From Desulfomicrobium apsheronum (GTDB lineage: Bacteria; Desulfobacterota; Desulfovibrionia; Desulfovibrionales; Desulfomicrobiaceae): a stretch of 64,000 nt of DNA. Location of the stretch: contig NZ_FORX01000002.1 of NCBI RefSeq assembly GCF_900114115.1, forward strand, positions 186,001 through 250,000, given 5' to 3'. This document shows positions 1 to 9,642 of this stretch, piece after piece. Each line of letters opens with the position of its first letter. Position 1 is the first letter of the stretch. A program made the translations under genes and the position numbers. The notes beneath the pieces were generated by a model that did no database searches, was not told the origin of the DNA, and was given only the letters and a program-made list of their open reading frames with translations.

Positions 1-67
1 CGATACCAGCCCGGACACCTTGCTGGCAGTGCGCAGGGCGGTCATGGACGCGGGAGTGGTCGCATGA
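1..67 (+). CDS. 3' end of an unidentified gene (partial)
   Basis: The frame that begins at base 2 is open and ends with TGA at 65-67. It encodes the last 21 residues of a protein (DTSPDTLLAVRRAVMDAGVVA when split in frame from base 2). The stop overlaps the next start as ATGA, so the two genes are probably translationally coupled. DUF1638 genes often sit beside corrinoid or uroporphyrinogen-decarboxylase-like methyltransferases, and this tail could end such a protein. That is context only; the fragment is too short to identify. Confidence 0.5.
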   Translation, partial: DTSPDTLLAVRRAVMDAGVVA

Positions 68-642
68 AAGACATTCTGGCCGTGACCTGCGGCATTTTTC
101 AGAAGGAAATGATGCAATTGGCTCCGCGATTTCCCCGCATGCGCTTCGTTTTTGCCGATTCCATGCTGCACATGCGCCCGGACTTGCTCCAGAACCGCAT
201 CGACGATGTGCTCGCACAGCATCCGTCCGGCAAGACGCTTTTCATCTACGGAGACTGCACCCCGCGCATTGTCGAGATGTCGCGCAGGCCCGGCTTTGCC
301 AAGACCATGGGCATCAACTGCTGCGACATTCTGCTCGGACGCGAGGAATACCGACGCTTGCGCAAGGCCGGAGCATTTTTTTTCCTGCCGGAATGGACGC
401 TGCGCTGGAGGGATGTCTTCGAGCGTGAGTTGGGCTTTGTGGGCGGCCGCGGGGCGGGGGAGATGTTGCGCGAAGTGCATAACCAATTCATATATCTTGA
501 TACCGGGGTCATGCCCGTGCCGGTGGCACTTCTGGATGAAATCAGCCGGGAACTTAAGATGCCCATGACCGTGCTGACGGTGGGGCTTGGCCGATTGGAA
601 CACAATGTCGCCAACGCGCAGGAGCAGCTCGATGCCCAGTGA
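64..642 (+). CDS. DUF1638 domain protein
   Basis: A 192-residue soluble protein that resembles the DUF1638 family, whose biochemical role is not established. Visible features are an N-terminal beta-strand with an early Cys (LAVTCGIFQ), a central IYGDCTPR motif, and a nearby INCCDILLG segment, so four cysteines lie in conserved-looking positions. Family members occur in methanogens and deltaproteobacteria, often near corrinoid-dependent methyltransferase genes, which suggests a role with metal or cofactor chemistry. The start overlaps the upstream stop as ATGA, and the downstream kinase start lies inside its last codons, so the three genes look co-translated. Family assignment is by resemblance of motifs and length. 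Confidence 0.65.
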   Translation: MKDILAVTCGIFQKEMMQLAPRFPRMRFVFADSMLHMRPDLLQNRIDDVLAQHPSGKTLFIYGDCTPRIVEMSRRPGFAKTMGINCCDILLGREEYRRLRKAGAFFFLPEWTLRWRDVFERELGFVGGRGAGEMLREVHNQFIYLDTGVMPVPVALLDEISRELKMPMTVLTVGLGRLEHNVANAQEQLDAQ

Positions 643-2677
643 CGCCGGAGAACCGCGCGCCTTTTACCAGCTTTTCGCCGATCTGGCCTCGGGAACATTG
701 CAGCATGTCACGGATCCGGTGCAGTGCGCCGAGTATGTGGCGTCGCAGGTTCGGGAGCTTCTGGGCGTGAAGGCCGTGGCCGTGGTCGCCTGTCAGGGCC
801 ATGACAATCCGCATCGCCTCCTGGCCGTGCGTCCCTTGAGGCAGGAAACATTGTTCAGGAATCCGGCCATCGACCAGCTCATCCACGCAAGTCACGCCTC
901 GCCGCTGGCCATGACTGCAAGCCCGCAGGACCCGACCGTGCCGGGCAGGCTCCTGCGATCCCTCGGCCTGTCGGACTCCGTGATCGTGCCCTTGCGCGTC
1001 GGCAACGAGATGATCGGAGCACTGGTACTGCTCGGACTCATGGACACGCAAGGCATCGAGACCATTGTACACAGCCTCGATCGCCTGTCCTCCCTGCTGG
1101 CCCTGATCATGCGCCAGGCGGACCAGTACCGGGATCTGGAGCTGGCCGTTCGTGAGCGCACCGCCGAGCTGCGGGCCACGCGCGACCGTCTGGAAGAGCA
1201 GCATGCCTTTTTGTCGTCCCTTCTTTCGAGCCTGCCCAATCCCGTTTTCGTGCAGGACGTGCATGACCGGATTCTGCGCTGCAACGATGCCTTCACCGCG
1301 CTGGTGGGAAAGCCCGAGCGTGAGCTTGTCGGCGAACATGAATCTCGGCTTCGGGACACCTTTGTCCTGGAACCCGCCAAAAACGGAGGGGCGGGGCCGG
1401 AAGAGTTCGAATGCCTCACCAGTGACGGCTGCGAGCGGCGCATGCTGACTTCCAGGGCGCCGTTCCATTCCAGTCAGGGGCACTTGGCCGGGTACATAAA
1501 CGTCCTGACAGATGTCACGGATCTGGCCGCCGCGCGGATCGAGGCCGAAGCCTCAAGCCGGGCGAAATCGGAATTTCTGGCCAACATGAGCCATGAGGTC
1601 CGTACCCCGCTGAACGGCATCGTCGGGATGTTACAGCTTTTGAGTCAGACCTTTCTGGATGCGGAGCAGAAGGAGTTTGTATTCACGGCCATCCGTTCAT
1701 CAAGAAGACTGACCCAGCTTTTGACCGATATCCTCGAAATTTCGCGCATCGAGGCGGGCAAGCTGGCCGTTGTCGCCCAGGAATTTCATTTTATCGAGCT
1801 GCGCGACTCCGTGCGCGACCTCTTTGCCATACCGGCAAAGGCCAAGGGGATCGCTCTTTCGTTTGAAGTCGACGAGGCCATTCCGTCCCACGTGGTGGGC
1901 GACGAGGGCCGACTGCGGCAGATCCTTTTCAATCTGGTGGGCAACGCCACGAAGTTCACATCCAAGGGAAGCGTCCACGTCGCGGCCCGACGGGTTGACG
2001 TGGGCAATGAGATGCTCGTCGAATTCACGGTCATTGATACCGGCGTAGGCATCCCCCGCGAGCGGCAGGAGGACATATTCAACGCCTTCACCCAGGTCGA
2101 CGGGTCGGCGGTGCGCCAGCACGGGGGCGTCGGTCTGGGACTGGCCATTGTCCGGCGCCTGGTGGACATGATGGGCGGATCGATAGCGGTTCAAAGCGTG
2201 CCCGGACAAGGTACGACCATGACCGCGAGGATTCCGCTCATTCCCGGCCCGACGGTGTGCGGGGTCCGGGAAAAGGCCGCGTTGCCGATGGTTCGGGACA
2301 AGCGCATCCTGGTGGTGGAGGATGATCCCATCAATCAGTTGGCCCTGACCCGGATGGTCAAGAAGCTCGGTCATTTCCCGACTCTTGCCGGCAACGGTCG
2401 GGAAGCTCTGGACAAGTTGGCCCTGGATGACTTCGATTGCGTGCTCATGGATATCCAGATGCCGATCATGGACGGACTTGAAGCCACCGGCCAAATCCGT
2501 TCCGGCACCATTGCCCGCGTGTCCCCTCGAATTCCGGTCATCGCCCTGACCGGACACGCCATGCCCGGAGACCGCGAGCATTTCATGGAGCGCGGCATGA
2601 CGGCCTATCTTCCCAAGCCCGTGGACATGGATGCCCTGGCCCGCCTCATCACCGAGGCTACGGCCGGAGGCGTCTGA
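632..2677 (+). CDS. Hybrid sensor histidine kinase (GAF-PAS-HisKA-HATPase-REC)
   Basis: A 681-residue soluble hybrid kinase with no clear membrane segment. From the N-terminus it has a GAF-like region (about 20-165), a short coiled coil (about 170-205), a PAS domain (about 205-310), a HisKA dimerisation domain with the phospho-accepting His at about 321 in [13 protein letters not shown], an HATPase with N, G1 and G2 boxes ([24 protein letters not shown]), and a C-terminal receiver with the phospho-acceptor Asp at about 607 in LMDIQMP. The start at 632 is chosen because AGGAG at 620-624 is well spaced and the open frame from 587 would run deep into the preceding gene. No output domain is present, so it probably signals through a phosphorelay. 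Its ligand cannot be read from the sequence. Confidence 0.9.
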   Translation: MPSDAGEPRAFYQLFADLASGTLQHVTDPVQCAEYVASQVRELLGVKAVAVVACQGHDNPHRLLAVRPLRQETLFRNPAIDQLIHASHASPLAMTASPQDPTVPGRLLRSLGLSDSVIVPLRVGNEMIGALVLLGLMDTQGIETIVHSLDRLSSLLALIMRQADQYRDLELAVRERTAELRATRDRLEEQHAFLSSLLSSLPNPVFVQDVHDRILRCNDAFTALVGKPERELVGEHESRLRDTFVLEPAKNGGAGPEEFECLTSDGCERRMLTSRAPFHSSQGHLAGYINVLTDVTDLAAARIEAEASSRAKSEFLANMSHEVRTPLNGIVGMLQLLSQTFLDAEQKEFVFTAIRSSRRLTQLLTDILEISRIEAGKLAVVAQEFHFIELRDSVRDLFAIPAKAKGIALSFEVDEAIPSHVVGDEGRLRQILFNLVGNATKFTSKGSVHVAARRVDVGNEMLVEFTVIDTGVGIPRERQEDIFNAFTQVDGSAVRQHGGVGLGLAIVRRLVDMMGGSIAVQSVPGQGTTMTARIPLIPGPTVCGVREKAALPMVRDKRILVVEDDPINQLALTRMVKKLGHFPTLAGNGREALDKLALDDFDCVLMDIQMPIMDGLEATGQIRSGTIARVSPRIPVIALTGHAMPGDREHFMERGMTAYLPKPVDMDALARLITEATAGGV

Positions 2678-2823
2678 CGGCATTGCTGTGTTTTATCGGG
2701 TGAGTTTGCCGCTGCGAGTTTATGCGTATTGCCTCTTTTAAGCTCCGCAAGTAACCACACTGCGAATGATGCGCTTTTCCCAACTGACCGGATAGTGAAA
2801 TTAGAACGCACCGAGGTTATTTC

Positions 2824-3573
2824 ATGAGGTGGATGCAAATTGCTACACACAGAACGTATCTGCTGTGTCTGACTCTGCTGTTTTTTGTTCAATTTATTTT
2901 TTTAGCCATTGATCCGTACCACAGGAAGGATTGGCTCCTGGAAAATGTCCTTGTCGCCATCTTTTTGCTTATTTTACTTCTTACCGCAAAGAAATTTCCT
3001 TTCTCCAGAATTTCCTACACGCTGATCTTCATTTTTCTGGCCATCCACGAGATCGGATCCCATTACACGTACTCTGAAGTCCCCTACGATGCTTGGTTTT
3101 CGTCTGCCTTCGGCACGACGTTCAACGACCTGGTGGGCTGGGAGCGCAACAATTTCGACCGCATCGTGCATTTCCTCTACGGCCTGCTGCTGGCCTATCC
3201 CATTCGCGAGGTCTATTTTCGCGTCGCCCGGGCGGATGGGTTCTGGGGCTATTTCCTGCCGCTCGATTTCGCCATGTCGACCTCCATGCTTTACGAACTG
3301 ATCGAATGGGGTGCGGCGGAGTTTTTCGGCGGAGACCTCGGGATCGCTTATCTGGGTACCCAGGGCGATGTCTGGGACGCGCACAAGGACATGCTTCTGG
3401 CCAGCATCGGCGCGCTTCTGGCCATGCTCATTACCCTGGGCCTGAACATGTATCTGCAGAAGGATTTCGCGCGGGAATGGTCCCGCAGCCTGACGGTCAA
3501 GCACCCCGAACCCCTGGGCGAGGACGAGATCGCGCGCATGCTGGAAGGGCAGCGCGGAAGCGACCGGGTTTAG
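2824..3573 (+). CDS. YjdF/DUF2238 family inner-membrane protein
   Basis: A 249-residue polytopic membrane protein matching the DUF2238 (YjdF) family in length and motifs. About six hydrophobic segments are visible, with polar family motifs between them: IHEIGSHYTYSEVPYD, NNFDRIVHFLYG, YELIEWGAA and TQGDVWDAHKDM. These conserved His, Asp and Glu residues in or near the membrane hint at metal binding or catalysis, but no activity is established. GAGG lies upstream of the ATG. It is separated from the kinase by 146 bases and followed by a strong hairpin terminator, so it is probably a single-gene transcript. Confidence 0.8.
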   Translation: MRWMQIATHRTYLLCLTLLFFVQFIFLAIDPYHRKDWLLENVLVAIFLLILLLTAKKFPFSRISYTLIFIFLAIHEIGSHYTYSEVPYDAWFSSAFGTTFNDLVGWERNNFDRIVHFLYGLLLAYPIREVYFRVARADGFWGYFLPLDFAMSTSMLYELIEWGAAEFFGGDLGIAYLGTQGDVWDAHKDMLLASIGALLAMLITLGLNMYLQKDFAREWSRSLTVKHPEPLGEDEIARMLEGQRGSDRV

Positions 3574-3641
3574 TTCCCGTCCTTATCCGGGCGCTCATTG
3601 TCCGCTGGGCTCAGGGGGCGTATTGGCAACGAGGCTGAAAG

Positions 3642-3674
3642 AAAGGCTGCTCTTTTAAAGGCAGCCTTTTCATT
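3642..3674 (+). terminator. Rho-independent terminator
   Basis: Perfect 9-bp stem AAAGGCTGC (3642-3650) / GCAGCCTTT (3661-3669) with a 10-base loop, followed by TTCATTT. It lies 69 bases after the DUF2238 stop. Confidence 0.75.
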
Positions 3675-3746
3675 TCAGGATTTGTCGAAATCATCGGGGC
3701 CATTTGGTGGGTCTTTTTCCGTCAACTTTGACTTCAAGTGACCATG

Positions 3747-3779
3747 AAAATAGTCATAAAGGTATTTAATGACTATTTT
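3747..3779. promoter_or_regulatory. 11-bp inverted repeat, operator-like
   Basis: AAAATAGTCAT (3747-3757) and ATGACTATTTT (3769-3779) are perfect inverted copies with 11 bases between them. The length and spacing are typical of a dimeric repressor operator such as those of HipB-type XRE proteins. It immediately precedes the probable hipA remnant, but no intact antitoxin gene is present here. Confidence 0.45.
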
Positions 3780-3963
3780 GCCATGCATATTTTCATTGTG
3801 TTTTGACGACAGCGCTGAGGCCACGGGCATCGTCTACAGGGTGATCACGGCCATCCGAGACAATTGGGATCGGGTATGTGATGAAGCCCGGCTCACTCCC
3901 GTTGATAAGAATCTGATGTGGCAGCGCCAATTCCTCAATCCGTACTCAATCGGGCGTTACTGA
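3769..3963 (+). pseudogene. Probable HipA-family C-terminal remnant
   Basis: A 64-codon frame whose last 50 residues resemble the C-terminal end of some HipA-type kinases: VYRVITAIRDNWDRVCDEA followed by a WQRQFLNPYS tail. Nothing resembling the kinase core or a HipB antitoxin precedes it. The frame runs upstream straight into the inverted repeat, as if an internal deletion had joined the operator to the toxin tail. No convincing ribosome binding site is seen. The family assignment rests on recall of the tail motif and is tentative; a small orphan gene is the alternative. Confidence 0.35.
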
Positions 3964-3999
3964 TTTTTTTGCCTGAGAAGGCAGTCGCCCGTTGCCGTA

Positions 4000-5112
4000 C
4001 TATCCGAACCGCCTGCGGAAGATGATCACCGCGACCGTCAGAGTCCCTGCCGCGATGACCAGCAGCGGGATGGCGCTCTCCAGCACGAATCCAACAGACA
4101 CGTCTTTGAGAAAGATGCTCTTCACGATGACGATGAAGTGCCGGATGGGATTGATCCAGGTGGCGGTTTGCAGCCACTGGGGCATGTTCTCGACCGGCGA
4201 GGCGTAGCCCGAGAGCAGGATGGCCGGCATGATGAAGGCGAAGGCTCCGAGAAAGGCCTGCTGCTGGGTGGCGCAGAGGGCGCTGATGAAGAAACCGACG
4301 CCGACCAGGGCCGCGAAGTAGAGCACGCTGCTGGCGTAAATGAGGGCCAGGGAACCCGACAGGGGCACCTTGTAGACGAAGATGGCGGCCAGGATGATGA
4401 CCGTGGCCTGGAAAAGGCCCACCACCAGCACGGCCGAGGCCTTGCCGATCATGATCATTTCCGGGGTCAGGGGCGATACCAGCAATTGGTCCAGGGTTCC
4501 GTGCTCGCGCTCCCGGGCCACGGACAGGGCGGTCAGGATGAGCGCGCTCACGGTCAAAATGATGGCCACCAGGCTCGGCAGGATGAACCACTGGTATTCG
4601 AGGTTCGGATTGTAGCGATGACGGATGACCAGTTCCGACGTCGGCGGCCGTCCCTGGGCCAGGTTTTGTTCGTTGAAATACTGGGTGGTGATGTCCTGGA
4701 TATAGCTGGCCGCGATCTGACTGCTGTTGGAACGGCGGCCGTCGAGGAGCAGTTGCATGGGCGCGGGGAGCCCTGCCGTCGCCTTGCGCGAGAAATCCGG
4801 CCCGAAGCGGACCACCGCGATGGCCAGCTGGTTGTCCAGGGTCCTTTCGATCTGTCCGGCTCCGGACAGGTGGATGATTTCCGTGAAGGCCCGGGCGCTG
4901 GCGAAGCGCTGGATCAGCTCCACCGAAGGCGTGCCTCCGTCCTCGTTCAGCACGGCCAGGGAGTTGTTCTTCACTTCCAGGGTGGCGGCCAGAGGGAAGA
5001 GGATGACCTGCAAAAGGACAGGGATGACCACCAGCTTGCGGCTTTGCGGGTCGGCCAGGAGAATTTGCAGCTCCTTTCTGACCAGGGCCAGGATGCGGCG
5101 CAGCCAGATCAT
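4000..5112 (-). CDS. ABC-2 type transporter permease (YbhR-like)
   Basis: A 370-residue ABC-2 permease: one N-terminal membrane segment (about 25-45), a large extracytoplasmic region of about 130 residues, then about five membrane segments in the C-terminal half, including the family motif region AREREHGTLDQLLVSPL. It is the last gene of a five-gene minus-strand operon, and its ATG overlaps the upstream stop by 4 bases. With the sibling permease, the double ATPase and the HlyD adaptor it should form an exporter like E. coli YbhGFSR, which exports drugs or other amphipathic compounds. The substrate here is unknown. Confidence 0.85.
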   Translation of the reverse strand: MIWLRRILALVRKELQILLADPQSRKLVVIPVLLQVILFPLAATLEVKNNSLAVLNEDGGTPSVELIQRFASARAFTEIIHLSGAGQIERTLDNQLAIAVVRFGPDFSRKATAGLPAPMQLLLDGRRSNSSQIAASYIQDITTQYFNEQNLAQGRPPTSELVIRHRYNPNLEYQWFILPSLVAIILTVSALILTALSVAREREHGTLDQLLVSPLTPEMIMIGKASAVLVVGLFQATVIILAAIFVYKVPLSGSLALIYASSVLYFAALVGVGFFISALCATQQQAFLGAFAFIMPAILLSGYASPVENMPQWLQTATWINPIRHFIVIVKSIFLKDVSVGFVLESAIPLLVIAAGTLTVAVIIFRRRFG

Positions 5113-6236
5113 GCGTCCAGCCTGCGCACGGTCTTGAGCGCGGTCAGGGTCAGAAAGAGAACGCTCGTGCCCGTCAGGAAGAGGATGTCGGGGATGAGTA
5201 TTTCCCAGACGTCACCGGCCAGAAAGATGGTTTGCAGTGAGCTGACCAGATAGCGCGGCGGCAGCAGATAGGTCAGGGCGCGCACGGGCGCGGGCATGCT
5301 GGCGATGACGAAGAACGCTCCCGAGAGCATGACGGCCGGAAGGAAAGCCACGTTCAGGGTGGTCTGGGCACTGTCGAACTGGTTGCGCATGACCGAGGAG
5401 ATGAGCAGGCCGATGCCCAGCATGCTGAGCAGGAAGACCGTCGTGACCAGCAGCAGCGCTCCCACCGAGCCCCGGAAGGGCACGCCCATGAGATGCACTG
5501 CGCTCAGCGCCACCACGGACATGGAGATCATGCCCAGCACGTAATAGGGCAGGAGCTTGGAGAGCAGCAGCTCGGTTCTGGTCACCGGGGAGGCCAGCAG
5601 GGCTTCCATAGTCCCGCGTTCCCATTCGCGGGCCACGACCAGCGAGGTCAGCATGGCGCCGATGACGGTCATGATGATGGTGATGGACCCCGGGATGAGA
5701 TAGTGTCTGCTGATGGCCGCCGCGTTGTACCAGTACCGGACCTCCACCCTTGCGCCTTGCACGGCGTCCCGGCCCTGATCTTTGGCCCGGGTCTGTCGCC
5801 ATTCCTGCCAGACGTTCTTCATGAACGCGGCCATGAAGTTTGCCGTGTTCGGTTCGGCTCCGTCGGTGATGACCTGAATGGGCGTCGTTTCCCGGCCCTG
5901 GTCCACGATGCGGGAAAAGTCCTGGGCCAGGACCGCGTAGCCCCGGATGACCCCTGTTTCGAGCAGGGTGTCGAGTTCGGCGCGGCTGCCGGGAAATATT
6001 TCGAAATAGGTCGAGCCGGTCAGCTTCGCCGTAAATGACGCCGCCACCGGTCCTCCGTCTTCGTCGCACAGGCCCATGCGCAGGCGGGTGGTGTCGAGGT
6101 TGAGGCCGTAGCCGAAGATGACCAGCAGGATCATGGGCAGGATGAAGGCAATGACGCCGCTGCTCGGGTCGCGCAGAATCTGGCGTGTTTCCTTGAGACA
6201 CAAAGCGGACAGCCTTCGCAGGGATACGAATTTCAC
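5109..6236 (-). CDS. ABC-2 type transporter permease (YbhS-like)
   Basis: A 375-residue ABC-2 permease, paralogous to the gene just downstream, with the same plan: one N-terminal helix, a large periplasmic loop, then a cluster of hydrophobic segments with AREWERGTMEALLASPV in the coupling region. The start is GTG at 6236, overlapping the ATPase stop as GTGA, so it depends on coupled translation. Two different permease subunits plus one fused ATPase gives the usual full transporter stoichiometry for this family. Confidence 0.85.
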   Translation of the reverse strand: MKFVSLRRLSALCLKETRQILRDPSSGVIAFILPMILLVIFGYGLNLDTTRLRMGLCDEDGGPVAASFTAKLTGSTYFEIFPGSRAELDTLLETGVIRGYAVLAQDFSRIVDQGRETTPIQVITDGAEPNTANFMAAFMKNVWQEWRQTRAKDQGRDAVQGARVEVRYWYNAAAISRHYLIPGSITIIMTVIGAMLTSLVVAREWERGTMEALLASPVTRTELLLSKLLPYYVLGMISMSVVALSAVHLMGVPFRGSVGALLLVTTVFLLSMLGIGLLISSVMRNQFDSAQTTLNVAFLPAVMLSGAFFVIASMPAPVRALTYLLPPRYLVSSLQTIFLAGDVWEILIPDILFLTGTSVLFLTLTALKTVRRLDA

Positions 6237-7951
6237 GAGGCCTCCTGTCTGTGTATGAGCTCGATGAAGGCGTCTTCCATGGTCGGATCGGGCAGGGCGG
6301 CCGAGGCCACGTCAGCCTTCAGATCGTCCGGCGGCGCCAGCGCGATGAGCTTGCCCTGATAGATCAGGCCGATGCGGTCGCAGTACTCGGCCTCGTCCAT
6401 GAAGTGGGTGGTGACCATGACCGTGACCCCTTTTTCCACGACGCCGTTGATGTGATTCCAGAATTCGCGGCGGGTCAGGGGATCCACGCCCGAGGTCGGT
6501 TCATCGAGGAAGAGGATGTCCGGTTCGTGCATGGCGGCGCAGGCCAGTGCGAGGCGCTGCTTGTAACCAAGGGACAGGTCGTCCGTCGTGACGCCAAGGA
6601 ACTGCTTCAGGTGGAAGGACTCGATCATCGAATCCACGGCCTGCCGTTGCCTGGTCCGCGACAATCCATACACTCCGGAGAAAAATTCGAGATTTTGGCG
6701 CACGGTGAGCTTGCCGTAGAGGGAGAACTTCTGGGCCATGTAGCCAAGCCGCTCCCTGGCTCTGGCCGGGCTGCGGCGCAGGTCGATGCCCATGACCTCG
6801 GCCCGTCCGGAGGTGGGGGCGAGGAGGCCGCACATCATCTTGAAGGTGGTTGACTTGCCCGCTCCGTTGGGTCCGAGAAGTCCGAAGATTTCTCCCTGCC
6901 TGATCTCGAAGCTGACATGGTCCGTGGCCGTGAAGTCGCCGAAGCTTTTGGTCAGCTTTTCGGCCTTGATCAGGCTTTCGCGGATTTCGGCTCGCGGCTG
7001 CATTGACGCGGCCAGGGCGGATTCACCGCCCGGTCCGCCGCCGAGCAGATCGATGAAGGCGTCCTCGAAGCGAGGCGCGACCTCCTTCCATTCGGCCGGG
7101 CCGGAAATATCCAGGGCCGAGGGATCGGGGCGGGCGGCTCCGTCTTTTAGAACGATGCGCAGGTTTCGTCCCTGGATGACCCCGTCACTCACTTCCGGCT
7201 GGCAGAGCAGGGTCGCCAGCGCTTGCCTTCTGCGTCCCTCGACGCCGCCGAGGTGCAGGCAGCGTCCCCGCAGGCGGCTGGTGAGATCCTTCGGCTTGCC
7301 CGAAAACAGCAGGCTGCCCTGGCTGAGCAGGAACACCGAGTCGCACGCCTCCGCCTCGTCCAGGTAGGATGTGCTCCAGACCACGGCGATGCCCTGATCG
7401 GCGAGTTCATGCACCATTTTCCATAATTCGCGTCGGGAAATCGGGTCAACGCCGACTCCTGGTTCGTCAAGCAGGAGCAGTTCCGGTGTGCCCAAAAGGG
7501 CGCAGGCCAGCCCGAGTTTTTGTTTCATGCCGCCCGAGAGCCGTCCGGCCAGGCGTTTCGTGAACCTGTGCAGGTCGGTGAAGGCCAGCAGCCGCTCGAA
7601 GGTTTGCGTCCGTTCCTTTCCGGTCACGTTGCGCAGATCGGCATGCAGGGTCAGGTTTTCCAGGACCGAAAGATCTTCGTAGAGTCCGAATTTTTGCGGC
7701 ATGTAACCCACCCGCAGGCGCAGCTCGGGAGCGGTCAAGGGTTCCCGGCCGAGCACGGTCAGGCCGCCGCTGTCCGGACGCAGCAGTCCGGCCATGAGGC
7801 GCATGAGGGTTGTCTTGCCCGCTCCGTCGGGCCCGGCGATGCCGGTGATGATCCCGGATTCGATGGAACCCGAGATGCCGGCCAGGGCGGGCGTGTCCAG
7901 GCCGGGGAAGGTTTTGCCGACGTCAAGCAGACTGACCGTGGCCATGGTCAC
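6233..7951 (-). CDS. ABC transporter ATP-binding protein, two nucleotide-binding domains (YbhF-like)
   Basis: A 572-residue protein with two complete ABC ATPase domains in tandem. The first has GPDGAGKTT, LSGGMKQ and LLLLDEPGVGVDP (roughly residues 35-170). The second has GPNGAGKST, the altered signature LSLGYKQ, and ILFLDEPTSGVDP (roughly 350-490). The fused double ATPase is characteristic of YbhF-type exporters. The start is GTG at 7951 overlapping the adaptor stop; an in-frame ATG follows at 7945. It should energise the two permeases encoded downstream. Confidence 0.9.
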   Translation of the reverse strand: MTMATVSLLDVGKTFPGLDTPALAGISGSIESGIITGIAGPDGAGKTTLMRLMAGLLRPDSGGLTVLGREPLTAPELRLRVGYMPQKFGLYEDLSVLENLTLHADLRNVTGKERTQTFERLLAFTDLHRFTKRLAGRLSGGMKQKLGLACALLGTPELLLLDEPGVGVDPISRRELWKMVHELADQGIAVVWSTSYLDEAEACDSVFLLSQGSLLFSGKPKDLTSRLRGRCLHLGGVEGRRRQALATLLCQPEVSDGVIQGRNLRIVLKDGAARPDPSALDISGPAEWKEVAPRFEDAFIDLLGGGPGGESALAASMQPRAEIRESLIKAEKLTKSFGDFTATDHVSFEIRQGEIFGLLGPNGAGKSTTFKMMCGLLAPTSGRAEVMGIDLRRSPARARERLGYMAQKFSLYGKLTVRQNLEFFSGVYGLSRTRQRQAVDSMIESFHLKQFLGVTTDDLSLGYKQRLALACAAMHEPDILFLDEPTSGVDPLTRREFWNHINGVVEKGVTVMVTTHFMDEAEYCDRIGLIYQGKLIALAPPDDLKADVASAALPDPTMEDAFIELIHRQEAS

Positions 7952-8925
7952 TCCGCGAGCTTAACGGTGACGGGCATGCCCTGCCTAAGCCCCTGGTCCG
8001 CGTCCAGCACGACGACCCGAAAACGATAGACCAGCGCCGTGCGCAGTTCCTCGGTTTCCACGGATTTGGGCGTGAACTCCGCCCGTGGCGAGACGTCTCC
8101 GATCTGCCCCTGATACGGTTCGGGACGGGAGTCGGTGAAGATCAGAACCTTGCGGCCGGGGTGTACGAGGCCGAGCTGTGGTTCGGGCGCATAGGCCCGG
8201 ACACGAACGGGAGAAACAAGGCTGACGGTCAGGGCTGTGCTTCCGGCCTGCACGATGCTGCCCGGCTCCACGACCCGAGTCAGGGCTACGCCCGCCTCGG
8301 GCGCGGTGAGCACCGTGTCGGCAAGCTGCGTGCGGGCCTGGGACAGAGCGGCGCGGGCGGCCTCCAGGTTGGCCTCGGCCTGACGAATCTGTTCGGGCCT
8401 TGATCCCGCCAGGAGCAGATTAAGGGCGGCTTTAGCGCTGCCCAGTCTGGCTCTGGCCGCTTCGAATGTGGAGCGCGCGGTGTCGAAATCCTGTCTGGAC
8501 ACGGCCCCGCTGGCGACAAGTTGCCGCTGGCGCTCAAAGATGAGGCGGGCATTGTCGTATGTGGCTTCGGTTGCCGCAAGGTTCTTGCGGGCTTGCTCGA
8601 TGTCTTCAGGGCGTGCTCCGTTTCGCAGTTCCGACAGTCGGGCTGCATTTGCCCGCACCTGCGCCTCGGCCTGATCCACGGCGTTCTGAAACGGTTCCGC
8701 ATCGAGTCTGGCCACGATTTCGCCCGCCCCGACCTCGTCTCCCTCCTCCTTCAAGACTTCCCGGACTTTTCCTGCGACCCTGAATCCGAGCCGCGCTTCA
8801 CGGATGTCGACGTTACCGTGAAAGGCCGGGGGCGTGTTGTCACGCGTGGCGCGCTGGGAGTGCCACAAGTACCAGCCACCGGCGGCCGTGGCCAGGAGAA
8901 GAAAGAATACAAGGATGCGTTTCAC
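7948..8925 (-). CDS. HlyD-family membrane fusion protein (YbhG-like)
   Basis: A 325-residue periplasmic adaptor. It has an N-terminal membrane anchor (about 4-20), a lipoyl/barrel-sandwich half motif (GFRVAGKVREVLKEEGDEV), a long coiled-coil hairpin rich in Ala, Arg and Glu (about 75-200), and the second half motif and beta-barrel after TAPEAGVALTR. This is the standard architecture that links an inner-membrane ABC exporter to an outer-membrane channel. No TolC-like gene is present here, so a channel encoded elsewhere is presumably shared. GTG start at 8925, overlapping the regulator stop. Confidence 0.9.
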   Translation of the reverse strand: MKRILVFFLLLATAAGGWYLWHSQRATRDNTPPAFHGNVDIREARLGFRVAGKVREVLKEEGDEVGAGEIVARLDAEPFQNAVDQAEAQVRANAARLSELRNGARPEDIEQARKNLAATEATYDNARLIFERQRQLVASGAVSRQDFDTARSTFEAARARLGSAKAALNLLLAGSRPEQIRQAEANLEAARAALSQARTQLADTVLTAPEAGVALTRVVEPGSIVQAGSTALTVSLVSPVRVRAYAPEPQLGLVHPGRKVLIFTDSRPEPYQGQIGDVSPRAEFTPKSVETEELRTALVYRFRVVVLDADQGLRQGMPVTVKLAE

Positions 8926-9629
8926 GATGGATATTCCGGTTTGGGTTCAGCCGGGGCGTTCAGTCCGGCCACGAAGATGTCGAGATTCTCGGCCAGCATG
9001 TCGGCCACGGCGGCGGCGCGCTCGGCGTCGTATCCGTCCCAGCCCATGCGCCGAAGCAGGGTTTCCCGGGCCATGACGAAGGACTGCAACTGCCCGATGA
9101 GGGTGTGCGCCCGAAGCACGGCCCGGGGCGATTCGGGGTCGTCGCCCGTGATTCGGGCCAGGATGTGCGAGACCATGCGGTGTAGCGGTTCCACGGTGCC
9201 CTGGTAGAGGGCCTCGAAAGCGGCCGTGGGCTGGGTCTGTTCCCGGACCATGAGCATGGCGAACTGGGCGGCCTTGGCGTCGGTCAGGATGCCCAGCGCG
9301 AAGCCGCGCTGGATGCGCTTGAGCAACTTCAAGGCCTGTTCGGGGCTTGTCTGTGCCTCGTTCAGGGAGTCCCAGGTCTGGCTGGCCTCGCGGACATGGT
9401 TGCGGAAAAAGCGCAGCACCGCGTCCAGTACGGCGCCGTACAGGCCTTCCTTGCCGCCGAAGTAGTAGGTGATGGCCGCAGAGTTCTGCCCCGCAACCCG
9501 CGCGATTTCCCGGATGGTCACGCCATGGAGTCCCAGATCGGCGAAGCATTGCAATCCGGCTTCAAGGAGCCTGAGCCTGGCGCGGTCCGCCCGGCTGGGT
9601 GTGGATTCGTGGAGAAGGTCGATGTTCAT
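8922..9629 (-). CDS. TetR/AcrR-family regulator (CecR-like)
   Basis: A 235-residue regulator with an N-terminal TetR helix-turn-helix (about 15-70; TIREIARVAGQNSAAITYYFGGKEGLY) and a C-terminal ligand domain of the CerR/DUF1956 type. It is the first gene of the exporter operon, as in the E. coli cecR-ybhGFSR arrangement, and is therefore likely to repress its own operon. A cluster of overlapping palindromes lies just upstream of the ATG and is the obvious operator. The inducer is unknown. Confidence 0.9.
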   Translation of the reverse strand: MNIDLLHESTPSRADRARLRLLEAGLQCFADLGLHGVTIREIARVAGQNSAAITYYFGGKEGLYGAVLDAVLRFFRNHVREASQTWDSLNEAQTSPEQALKLLKRIQRGFALGILTDAKAAQFAMLMVREQTQPTAAFEALYQGTVEPLHRMVSHILARITGDDPESPRAVLRAHTLIGQLQSFVMARETLLRRMGWDGYDAERAAAVADMLAENLDIFVAGLNAPAEPKPEYPS

Positions 9630-9642
9630 GAGGGTGTGAATA

